Shown here one piece after another: positions 14,482-27,400 of a stretch of DNA of 64,000 bases (its first letter is position 1; each line of letters starts with the position of its first letter). Origin of the DNA: Mansonella perstans (Eukaryota; Nematoda; Chromadorea; Rhabditida; Onchocercidae). The stretch covers positions 88,386-152,385 of the forward strand of contig JBAMDO010000134.1 in NCBI GenBank assembly GCA_037074765.1, written 5' to 3'. The translations under genes were made by a program, and so were the position numbers. The notes under the pieces are model-generated. The model made no database searches and had not been told where the DNA came from. It was given only the letters and a program-made list of their open reading frames with translations.

Positions 14482-14596
14482 ACTAGACATACACATTTAC
14501 AGATAAATACATAAACAGACAGATACACACACACACACACATATACATACATGCCATCTTTATTAGACTTATTTGGAAATCGTTGCATCTATCATA
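14482..14596. repeat. ~100 bp direct repeat with CA microsatellite, copy B
   Basis: This is the partner of 14,049-14,147, starting CTAGACATACACA and sharing TTTATTAGACTTATTTGG at its end. The CA run is expanded here. Together they point to a local duplication or a short dispersed element. Confidence 0.7.
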
Positions 14597-17500
14597 TATA
14601 TGAACTGTGAACTTCCAAAAGTACGATGATAATGTGAAGTGAACTAACTGCGGGAATTGGACCGGATTTATTGGACTGGATTTTTCACCTGGAAAAAACT
14701 GACCAAGTGAAGTTTTTCATTTTTATCTTTTCTTCTTTAGAAAAATAAAAGTACAAATTAGATTGAAATTACTTGACTAATAAAAGTTTGTTGAAAAGAG
14801 GAGAGAAATAAAGAAAGAAAGGAAGAAAAGAACGTTAGTGCACAAATTAGTTCAACCTTGATTTGTTTGTTTTATCAGTTTTTTTCCCTCCCAATTAAAT
14901 TTCAACTTTGACCTCATTTCTACCTCTCAGCAAAGTTATGTGTTTCAAAAAAAAACACAAAAAATGTCGAAATTTGTATAAATTACATTGAAGGAATTTT
15001 TTGTATGTTAGAAAAATTTTTATGCTAGATTTATTTTAACTTTCCCTTGTTGGCCAGATTTATTTAACTTGCAGTTACTAACTTAATTAACTTCACTTCT
15101 TTCAGCCATTTCACATTCCTCTTTTGATTTTTGTTCCAGTCACTTTACCTTTATTCAAATACATTTCCTTATGCATAATTTTTTAAAACTAAATATTATT
15201 GCTTAATTGTGTTTGAATGCCTAATCAACGAATTTATTTATGGAATTGATTAATTTATATCATTCTTTCTTTGTTTCTTCATAAAGCTTTTTATTAATTT
15301 TCTCAGTTAATTTGTTTCATGCATGATTGTTTCGTCAATGTTTGCTTACATCTGCCATTTCTGCGTCATTTCACAAGTCGAAAATTTTTCATTCAAATCA
15401 TTCCAAATATGTAAATGGAATGACAAGTAATTAGAATTATCTGTTGCGTCATATTTTATTTCAAGTGTCCACCTTACAGTTAAAATGAAATTTTACTTTG
15501 CGCTTTCTTATTTCGATCATTTAGTTGGATCTGTAAGAGATAAAATAAGTTCTGATTTTTTATCTTTTTTTTAGGAACAGTTTAAAATCAACGAAAATGG
15601 CTTGCATTCCTCTGTCATCAATAGAATTTAAAATTTTTTTAGTATTTGCTCGAACATTTGCTTGGATATTAAAAATGAAATATTCTCTATCCATACTATC
15701 CAATGATAGATTGATATTGCAAATAATACAATCCGATTATTTGATTAATTGATTATTTAGTTCTACTTCTATTTTTTAATCTTTTCTAATTTGAACGACA
15801 CTAATCGGGGAAGAGAAGGTGAAATGGAATTAAATCAATTAAACTTTCATCAGCATTTCGTTTCTCTCAGCTTCCACTTTTATTCTCCAATAAATTTTTA
15901 TTTTTGAATTCTTAAGTGATAAATTTTGCAGCATAATTCTTTTTAATATAAAATTGTGCCAAAAGGATTAAATGAAAAAATTTCTGTTCCATTTCAGTAA
16001 ACAAACAATTAAAATTGTAACATTGTAATCATTGTAATATTATTTATGACAGACTTTTTCATTCAATTTATTTCCGATCGATTTTTGCGTAATTTTTTTA
16101 AACCAGAAAAATACAAAACAAATTTTTTCAATGTCATTATTCTTTTGTCATTGCGTATTTGTACAACTGTTTTTTAGCTCATTCGCTATAAATTAAAAAA
16201 GTAAAAAAAATTCCATTTTTTCTCAGTTATGCAAAAATTCATTCATTTTCCAATATTTCCCAGCCAATGTTACTTTATTTTTTGAAATTTAAATTGCTCT
16301 GAATGTTTTTACTTATTATGTGCAGCTTTGAAATGTCAAATATAAAATTTTATTTAAATCAAAAGTCTAAATCATTTGTGAACCAAACTCAGGTGGTGCA
16401 ATAAATGGATCATAAACCGATTCGTGTTTTCCTATTGTTGTAAACTGTTTACATAATAATACATTTATAGTTCATATAAATATTACCCACTAAAATTACA
16501 GTTTATATTTGGGTCGTTTGATTTGATTAGTAAAGAGTGAAGTAATGCAATTCAATGCAATCCTTAAAATTACTTTGCCATTACTCCAACCAATTGGAAT
16601 ATATAAACAATTGATTGGTATTTTAATTTTCTAAATATTCTGATTTAAGATTGAATTGGAACTCTCTGCAATTATTGCTTTTGTTAGCAATTTAATGAAC
16701 TCATCTAATATGAAATAGAAATTTAATAATTAGTTATCAAAAAGCTTATTTCAAATGAAACAAACCAATTTGTACTTTGACGATTTATTGATTATAAGGA
16801 AATATTCGAGTAATTTCGATAAAGTGATTTGGTTTTGAAAAATTTCAAACCAAAAATTGTTTTGTTAACGTTTCATTTGAAAACTTTTAATGAAGTAACG
16901 AAGTGAATGCTGATAGAGATTTGTTAAGTGTTGTAGATTTCATTGAAAGGAATTTGTGAAATTTAGTTCTTCAAATATCAAATTCATAATTCTAATATTT
17001 GTTGCTTAATTCTGTGATATCATTTTCAAATTGATTTCTGCGATAATTAATGAAACTTTATTGCGAAATTTTGATTAATGAAATTTTACTTTGAAATTTT
17101 GTTACAGTTTGGAAAAAATTGAAATATTTGAAATAGCTAGCTATCGTTGATAATTTAACTCACATATCTTGTTTTATGTGTAGCATATGTTGCCAACTTT
17201 TTCTGCAATGTAATATTACACTTTATCCATCGTATGATAGTGATCATATCATTTTAATAGTTGTTATGCCAAATAGATCAGCTATTTCATACTCTAAGAT
17301 ATTAACATTAAAACATTCTTATTAAAACATTCGTTATACAAAAAATGTTTAATTGATTCATAAATTTTTACTAAACTCTCGTGAACTACTCTTTCGTGAA
17401 CTGAACTTCGCGAATTCTTTCTTGAACTAAAATTTAAAAAAATAGTCTCGAAAGTTCTGCAAACAAATAATTGAATGAATTATCCATCCTAATGTTCATA

Positions 17501-17877
17501 ATAAAACAATCACTTGCTAATTTATTTAATTAATGTGGGTAAATCGTAAAAAAGAACAAAGTGTTAAGTCATTAATTTTTTTAACTAATTTAATTTGAAT
17601 CGCAATATTTGAAAATGTGGGATTGGGAATGTGTGAAAAGATATCATACAATTGAATGAGACATAAAACTGATGATGATATTTTTTCTTCCTTTCTTCTT
17701 TTAATCAAAATTATGGCATGATGTTTCTGTTTCCTTTTTTTTTTGACTCTTATTTTTTGCTCAAAAATTTTTTCGTTCTTATCTTAATGACCAATTCCAA
17801 TTCCTGCGTTAAGAAATAATAGGTTGTCGGAATGAAAAATGATTTGAGAATTTGGATGAATGGAAAGCCCTAAATTT

Positions 17878-18078
17878 ATCACTTATCACTCAACTTTACT
17901 CTTTACCATTATTTACTATTACTAGCTGCTAGTGACCACTCTTATTCTTATCATACATCATTATCAGTTCCTTCAATTTGTCACTTATCACTTAACTTTA
18001 TTCTTTGCCCTTATTCACTATTCCTAGCTGTTAGTGATCACTCCTATTCTTATAACATATTATCAGTTCTTTTATACC
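17878..18078. repeat. 102-bp tandem duplication upstream of DAAM
   Basis: Two copies with a period of 102 bp, each starting CACTTATCAC and containing CTATT...CTAGCTG...TAGTGA, then TCTTAT. The array ends about 350 bp before the first DAAM coding exon, so it could sit in that gene's control region. Confidence 0.65.
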
Positions 18079-18429
18079 TCCTCTTACGCTCATCATTACC
18101 TCCAAACACAACTTATTGTTGTTTTCTATTTAGGTACTAAGCCGAAAAATTGTTCTGTTAGTTATTAAACAATCACGCAGAATTTTTAAGCAAGCTAAGT
18201 TTTAAATTAATTTGAGACTTTCATTGATTGCATTAATTTTAATATTTTAAATCATTTAGTGCTGCGTCATTCAACTCCTGGCTCTTCTACTAGGACATGT
18301 TGTTCATTTCATTAACTCATATTTGATAATCGCTTGATATGCACTTGATTTAATCCATTTGTGTATGACTCACGTTTATCAGATAAGAATTAATCATTCT
18401 TTTACTACTGTAATATTTTAATCGCAGGA

Positions 18430-21400
18430 ATGATAAGTACGATAGAGCAAGCACTGTTGCGCTGTCTTAAGCGGATCCGGTCAGATGATACAAGCAAGGA
18501 AAAAGTTCAAATTGCGAAATATATTTTCAAACCTGACCAATTGCATGATTTGGTTTTTAAATTGGATCCAGCTAATCTTGATAATCGTGAAGTAGATGTT
18601 GCATTTCCCACACTTCTGGTATTTTTTCACGTTAAACCAGTACAAATTTATGAAACTACAAACTTTCTTATTTTCAATTCATAATACTTGGTTTCACTTT
18701 AAAATTACAGTATTCATTTCGTTACTTAAAAAATTTTACAAAATTGATTGATATGAATGCGTGAGTATTACTTTTAAACTTGCTAGGATGATGTTTATTA
18801 AGGCAGAGTTGGATTTATCAATTGAAAATCAAAAGTTGTTACTCGATCAGCCAATTGAGAAGAAATGCTTAATGCTTACGGAACAAAGTGCTATACGAGT
18901 AAGTAATTATTTTCGTGTCTAATAACTGATAAGAGAAGCAGTAACAAATTTTTGGCTATTTATTGATTTCATTAAACGAATTTCACATCCTGTCTTACAA
19001 AATAATTTCAGCGGCATTTCAAGTGATTATCCAATTCGAGCTTTTAAACATTTCGATGTGTATCATATAAAATCGATTTTCAAAATTATTTTATAAATAA
19101 ATCTTAAATTTTGCTCATTTCATATTTCAAACATTGTTGTAGGAAAAGTATGGAATAGGTGACAGTAAAGTGGCGGAGAAATTCTTGGAAATAATTCAGC
19201 AACATAATTTATTAGACAGTGATAATAGTCTTCATATCCTGGAAGCACTGCTTATTTCATTAAGAACACAATCACACAGGTGATTTCAACTATTTATGTG
19301 CCTGAAATTTTTTAATAAATTTTCAAATTGCTGAAATTTCAAATATATAACAATTTACAAATAATCATTGAAGTTAATTGCTGATAGTTTTATGGAAATT
19401 TTTTAAACCAGAAAAAGACGAATTTTATTCCAAAAGAAAAATTGTTAATTAATAATTAATTAGTTGATAAAAATTCTTTACAGCTAAAATTATGTAATAT
19501 ACTTCAGAAGTTGCTTGAAATCATTTGACAATTTGGAAAAATTTTTAATATGTACATTTTTAAAAATTGTTAATTCATTAATTTATTGAATTATTACAGT
19601 TATGTGGAAAAGTTCATAAAATTAGATGGCAGTGGACATTTACAAAGTTTGCTAAGCGAATGTATGAAGCGATCTGGACGTGAACAACATGCAGCTATTA
19701 CATTACTTTGCTTTCGGGCTCTTTTGAATTCAACGGTATTCCCTGATTCTCTAAAGATTACTTAGAAAAACACTTGTTGGATAGATTTTTTACTTAAAAT
19801 AAAATTTGCAAAAAGAAAAAATTGAAACCGGAAATGTATTTCAGATCGAAATTTTTTCAAACATAAAACAATACGCTTCAATTATTGAATTCATTCTATG
19901 TGAATATGCCTTTTTTTGTTTGTTAGAAATCCTCAAATGATATAGGAGGAATCAAAATTCATTTTAGGTTGGCCGAATGGCTGTTTTATCCTCGGATGAT
20001 GCGCTTTGTGTCATTGCGTCTTCCACTTGTCTCCAAAGTGCCAAGTGCAAGGTTTGCATCTTTAACCCATTTTCTGGAATTATTGACATTATTATCTATT
20101 TCAGTTTTTGACTTCTCTTTTGGGAAAAAAAAGCACCAAAAAGATTCTATAAGAGTTCATTAATATCCAACGAGTGCCAAAGAAACATCAAATTCCTCAT
20201 TTTAACCTCTAAGCTTATTATTATTCTGGAGATCATTCAATTCTAGTCTTAGCTTATCTTTTACATTAATAATAGTAAGTAAACTACTAATTAGAGCTTT
20301 TGTCATCAGTAAGAAATTAGTAATCGAATAATTCAAGGAAGCAATCAATGTTTCTTAAAAAAAAAAAAAAAAAAAAAACGAATGCCAAAATGATCTAAGA
20401 TTTTCTTTCACTCAAATTTTTAAATTTAAAATTTTTCAAATAGTAAGAAATTGAAATTGGAACAGAAATATTCAAGATTTAATTTATTCTCATTTTAGTG
20501 CTTTGTTGTTCGAAACTTATGCAAAGAAAAGTATTTCCAATAAATTTTTAATTTTTAATGAATTGAATTGTCAGTGGTCGGGTAATTATGTTAATCTAAG
20601 GATATTAAGATAATTGAAAAAAACTCCTTTTTAACAATTAGCAGAAATTATTACGTCAAGTTTTTAGGAAATTAATTCGTTCCACCACTAATTCTTTTGC
20701 TGCATGATTAAATTTTCCGTTCATTTGACCTAATTTGGTGTCAGATAATTGCGCCCCAACTTGGAATAGAAATATACGAGCGGAAAAAATTCGCTTGAAA
20801 ATATTTGCTGCTTATTTCGTCTCTGCCATCAAATAGTTTTATTTCTTCAAGCAAACAAATTATAATTGCTTAAATTTGGAATTCATTAAAATTTTCACTA
20901 TCCATTAATTCGCTATTAGTGCAATAAAGTTCCGCATAATAATAATAAGATAACTGTTCAGATGTTTCTGTCTTTAGTTATTTCTTTTTTTTTTTGTTAA
21001 AATTTTAAATTTGTAATAAAAATTTTGAAGTGAATGATTTTTAGTGATTTCGAAATCAAAAATTTTAAATTTCTCATTCTTAATCAAAATTATTTTCGTT
21101 TTTTTCTGCCTTCTTATTCCCCACTTTTTGCTAATCTCTTAATACTGAATTATATTTCATTTGCATTGAAAGAACTGTACAAATGGACTGTAGAAACATT
21201 TTGATAAAAGGTCATCGTAATGTCCACTATGCTATAGTTGCTGTAATAGTAATCAACATTTAAGTACAAATCAGCCCCATCCTTCATCATTTTCCGTCTT
21301 TCTCTTTACATAGCAACAACGATTAGTTATGTTGTAAAATGTAAATTAATTTATTGATATGTTTTTTTTGGTACAAATTATTGATTAATCAATACTTATT

Positions 21401-24400
21401 GAAAATCTGCAAAATCTAGCAAATAATTAATACCTAATTCGTGATGACAAAATTTTAATTAATTTTTTTTCGCCTTTGTAATATTATATATGCTTTATAT
21501 AAATGTAAAATACATTTATTGATTAGCTGAAAAAATTTTGCAACGATCATGATAAGAGTGTTTGTTGTATCTTGCACAAAATTAATTGTGCAGAAATGCG
21601 GTTAGAAAAAAAGTAAAATGCAAATATTATCAAACATCCTAAAGTACTTAATCAATTTACCAGATTTTCTCTTTCCGGAAAATTGCTCATTTTAAATAAA
21701 TGCAATCATCGCGAGAAAAAATACCCGCCTAATAAGATTAAATTGATTAAGAAATGTTCCATAAAACTAATAATAATTACATGCATCTTTGTTTTTCACT
21801 TCCTACTGTATCTAAAAAATTTACTATAAAAATTTACGCATTCATGTAATTGATTAATTTAGTGAAATTCGGATAATTTTTACTGTTAACTTTAACAACT
21901 CATCTATTCAACAAATGATCAAAGAAATTTACTGTAATTGATTATCCCTTTATTGCAATTGATTATACCCTTTATTGTAATTAAAATTTACTGTAATTAA
22001 TTATGCCCTTCACTGTAATTGATTAACTAATGATACAGTAAATTTTTTGGATGACTTTTTAAATATTTTAACTGTGCGAATTCGTTCTCATTTTTTTTTC
22101 AAAAATCGAAATTTTAAAAATTTGCTTTCTGAAATAAACGAAACTTAGTAGAAGGAAAAAAATTAGAATGAGGGAAAAATTAAAATTCAAAAACAAAAGT
22201 AAACAAAATAGCTATAAATATTATTTGTACTTCCTTATGATTCTTACTCTTTTTTCTTTTGCTTACTTCTTACTGCGCTACTTTATTTGCTTAAAAACAA
22301 ATTTTAAATTCGGATGATTATCAAGTGTGACTGTTATACTGTCATGATAACTTCGAAATCCTCAAATTTCTACATTCGATATATTAGAAATATCATTTTT
22401 TTTCATTGACTGGATAACTTACTTTTAAAAATGCAAGAACGAGATTCTCGAATTTTGGGCATATCAGAGCTAATTTTTCTAATTAACTTAATTAACGAAC
22501 TTTGAAATGGCAATTCCGGAAGTCCAGAAAATTCCAGAAGGATATGACAATTCTTAGATGAATTTGTTCTACATTGAAATATTCGTCAACAAATCATATT
22601 TTGCTCAAATGAAAACACAGAAAAAAGAAATTCAGCCAATGCCTTCATTTCCTCTGAAGTTTTCACATTGTTTGCAATTTATGGGAAAAAATTAATTGTC
22701 CTTTTTTAACTTGAAAAATGGAAAAATTCCCATTAAAATTAGAATTGTAAAGAATGGACCTTGAAAAAATAGAAAATTAAAATTTCAATAATATCCAACC
22801 GCCCAGTTTCAGTTTTTGATTTCTGACAATTTGACATCAATTTTGTAATTTTATCACTTCCGACCTTTAAACTGTATTTTGTAAATACAATATTTTTATC
22901 AAAAAAATGAAGATTATATTTGTTGGCCCATTGACACTAATCGTTAGTTCCACTTTGCGACCAATTTTAATTTTGTCAACTTCAATTTTTCAAAATTAAG
23001 TTTTCCAGAAGAACTGAACACTTGTTCGAAGGAGAAAATTGTCCATTCAGATCGTCCATTTCTAACTTTTCATTTCATTAATTTTCAGATTATCCCATTG
23101 AATTTAATTGATGAAAAATTCACCATTCACTTGCGAATCTTTCAAGCTTTCCAGGTTGAATGCAAAAATATATTTGTAAAAACTAAGTAAAGATTATAGC
23201 AGTTTATTAAGTTCTTTCCCGCAATGACCATAAACATTTACTGTCTTAGTTTTACAACTCGCTCGAAGCGCTTTTAATTTCTTGAAAGTGGACAGATTGC
23301 AATTAAAGTCTTAGAACTGGACAGATTGCAGCAATCTATTCACACTTGCGTTCTTTCTTTATTTTTTCTCTCCTTCTTTGAAATTTCACAAAAAGAGAAG
23401 TTTAGAATGGTAAAACTTTAAAAGCCCAGAAATCATTCATTTGTTACGCTAAGTAAATTGTAAAAGCTTTTGGTACTCTTTGAAATTTCATTGACATATT
23501 TTGGTCTCAATTCACTGAATGTCTTTCTTTCCAAATACAATTTGAAAAAAATGATAATCTTACTGTGCTTTCTCTCTTCCTCGCCTTTTTTCTTTTATTT
23601 CATTTGGCTGGATTAAGCTGAGGCTCGGAAGAATGTTATTAAGCCAGGCTAAATCAGTCATGCACTGCGAAGCTAAAACAATAATTTTTTACTGAAATGA
23701 GCAAAGTTAAGGCGTGTAATAAAAAGTAAATTCCAAAGCTATTCAAAACTTAATGAACTGAACAATCATTCAGTTCTAAAAGTATTTTAAGGCTTGAAAC
23801 GAAAAATACCAAAAAAAAAAATTAAACTAATCCCATATGAATCCTAAATCTGGTTTAAAATAGTCCAAAGAACCAATTAACTGGCTCGCAATATGTTAAG
23901 GTTCGAAATAGGAAGAGAGTCAGTCAGAAACCAGGAATGCAATCTAGTTAATTAACATTAGATTTAGGATTGTTACTTCAAAAATTGCCCAATAGACAAG
24001 TAAATTGCAATTTAGTCCAAACTCCGAAATGTATTGTGGGTGGTATTCATGCAAAATCTTCTGGGTATCTATACAAAATAATCCGAAATCCTTATCCATT
24101 AGATATACAATGCGTTGTCATTTAATTAGTTGAATGGATTTCGTATAGAAATTTTGTCGCATTTAAACCATAATTAAACGAATTCTTTATTAAATTGCAG
24201 GTTTCAAGAAATTTTTCAAAATCTTTTTTAAAAGTTCTTTAGTATCTTTCAAAGGGATAGAATTAATATTTTGTTTAAAAAATCCTGTTCCATCTCTCCT
24301 CTTTGAAGAGTTTTAAAAAGTTTTAAAAAAAGATTTGAAAAGATGATTATAGAAAAGATGATTGCAGATCAGAGATAAATCTAATTATATTTGAACATAA

Positions 24401-27400
24401 GGAAAAGAATGAGTTGCTTCAAGAGAAAATATATTTTATAGCTCGCTGAATTGGTTTGTTCTGGATATCCATGCAAAAATAATCCTGGAATTCTTATCAA
24501 TTTAAGGTTGCCAGGATTATTCGACTTGAATTTGTGAAATTTCACTTTAAAATATTCTCATACTTTTTTCAGCTATTACAATGATTTATTTTCCAGCATT
24601 AATAATATTCCAGAAACTTCGTTTCTTAGCTGAAGAAAACTTTACACAAAATTTCAAAAACAAGCGGCCAAATTGAAAATGTTAAAAATTTGAAAACTAT
24701 TTCATCAAATAAGCCCAGAAGTCGATCAATGATTTTTTTTTTGCTTTCAATTGTTGTTTTCAATTGAAAACATGAAAAGTTTTTCTAGAGAGAAAATCAC
24801 TGCGAAGCACTGAAGTGCAGTGAAATTTGAAGCTTGAAAACTTTCGCATAAGTAAGCACATGCTTCAAAACAAATGTTTAGTTTTGCTTTTTCAAAAATT
24901 TTCAAAAATATTATTCTGGAAGTTTCTGGAAAATTGCTTGTAATAATTGCTTTGAATATCAATTAAAAGTTTTTGAAATCAAAATTTCTCATTTGAACAA
25001 TTTTATACTGCGCGATTTGCAGAATGAATGTTAAAAAGGTTGTGTCAAGAGAGCACTAAGTGATATATACCGATTAGTGGTGACCTTCCACTTTGCAGTA
25101 ATATCATTGCTCTCAACTGATAATTGACACAGTATTAGTACTAATACTCTTCACTCTATGATTACTGCTCATTCTATGATTCTAGCTACCTAACAGTTCT
25201 TCTTCAAATCAAGATTTCTGATGATTTTTCAACAAATTACCCTCTTTATGAACAGTTCGGATATTTTTAGATATTGTGTTTAAATTATTTCTAATTTGAT
25301 GCAAAAGAATTTGAAATTTCATTTTTTCGATGGAAGAAACAGAGAGCAATGAAAAAGGTTAAATGAAAAATTAATTTAATTAAAATATGTAATTTTAATT
25401 TGCAATGACTAAATTTGTTGCTCACTAAAAATTAGTATCGTCAGTTGTCGTCAATCTCTTGCCTTATCAGCCCCTAACCACTCAAATAATTCCATAATTA
25501 AATATAACCTGTCAAATGCACGAGCTTTTCACTCTTTCTCTCTTTCTTTCCTTATCCATTTCATTTTCTCTATTGAAATTGCAAATAAAAAAAAAAAATT
25601 AAATAAATAAAGTTTTAAAATGTTCTGGTAAAATTATAAGACCAGAAATTGTTTTATATTTTCATTAATTTTATCCAATTTATTTTTTTAATTGATTTTT
25701 TCCTTTTTTAAATAATTATAATTAATTTTGACCAATTCATCCATTTCTCAGTTGATAATAATTACAGTTGTTTGAAAAACAAAGAATTCTTACGATTATT
25801 GACCCATTTGCTTTTTGTTTTCTGGAATTTTTGTGGATTTCTTATCCTGTAATTTTACATTTTTGTCTTAAATCAATTCGAGCGATAAGTTTGACATGAA
25901 TAAAAAAAAGTTTAAAATCATTCATTTCGGGAAATTTTATTTTCCACTAAACTGCAAAAAATTAATTTGCCCTTGGATGAATCGAAACCGGACTTTTCAA
26001 ATCGGAATTTTCTTTTTTCATTTTATTACCACAAAGTATTGCAGAATTAATTAAATGTGTGTTTCGAAAAATCTAACGAATTTGCAAACATTTCATTTCG
26101 TCGCAAGTTTGAATTTTTAGCAAATATTTGATGCAGGAATATTCTTTCCAAATGAATTGAACCAAAAAACCATAGTTTATTAAATTTGTTAATTAAAAAC
26201 CTTTCTCAATTTAATTTTTAAAAAAATCAACTCCCACCATTGCTTATCTTATTATATAAGATAAGCTTGTAAAAGAAGTGTAAGAGGCCTGACCATAGTT
26301 TGAGATGCTTAAATTGGCCATATGTTGGCCACATCAATGTTGGCACATTACAGTTGACCAAAAGCACACAGATAGTGCAAATTTAGCATGATTAATCGGA
26401 TATCAGAAATTTCTCGATCACTGATCTGGAACGGAATTGATGTGTTTTTTATGTTGTAGGTGCTGTGTTATGAAATATTAGCCGGTATCTGCTTGATACC
26501 TGATGGTCATCAAAAAGTGCTGCATGCAATAACGGAAGCTCGAATAATCCTTGGAGAAAGGACGAGATTTCAGCGATTAGTAGACGATATTTATCGAAAT
26601 TACGGCAATGATCGTGAAACAGACCGAGTACGTACGGCTGCAATGAGCCTAATTAATGCACTGCTAAGCAACGGTCCAGCTGAGGTATATATTGATTTCG
26701 TTTTAACTTTAACCTTATCATAATTAGCTTATATTTTTAAAAGTGTAAAAATTATAAATTTTTTCTTTTCTATTCTTTTGTATAAATTTTTTCTTTTGTC
26801 ATTTTTTCTTTTGTATTCCTTCTTTCTCTCTGTCTCTCCTCTGTTTCACTCTTTCTCGCCTTTCATTTACTTTTCAACAAAGGAAAATTTTGGATGTTAT
26901 GAAAAAGTCAAAGTAAACAAATAAATTTATTTAAAATCTTAGGAATATGTAATGAAAAAAAAAATTCGATATGATCCAAAAACTTATGGCAAAATGTCCG
27001 GTGTAAAATCCGGTATAAAACCGGTTTGCATTACTCGTAATAAAAGCGTTCCAAAGGTTAATCGATATTATCCAAAAACTTATAGCAAAAAAAATGTATC
27101 CGGTCGGTTTGCATTTCTGATGAAACTGATTATCATATCATCATACGAATGAATGCCTATTCTGTATTCTGCTTGGTGCAAATCTTGCAAATATAAAATT
27201 CTCTTCAAGTATTGCGCTTAATTTTAAGTTTTTGATTTTTAGCTTAAATTAGAAATTTTTTCTTTAGCTTCATTTAAACTTCTTTTAATTAATTCTTGAA
27301 ATTTAAATATTCAATTCATTTGCAATACCAAACAGAAAGCATTTCAAGTGGAAATATCAATAAGATAATAACAAAAATATTTTATATATATATAAGAAAA

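Larger units (their letters stand above)
820..18429. other. 17.6 kb without a recognisable gene
   Basis: I see no run of in-phase exons on either strand. The stretch is AT-rich with many homopolymers, CT/GA and CA microsatellites, and short imperfect tandem repeats listed separately. It may be intergenic or may hold untranslated 5' exons and regulatory DNA of the downstream DAAM formin. Reading frames of 60-90 codons here have low-complexity composition (Phe, Ile, Asn, Lys) and no family resemblance. A purine-rich piece around 11,470-11,585 ending in a good donor (GAGCAG then GTAAGA) could be an unplaced exon, but I cannot support it further. Confidence 0.6.
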
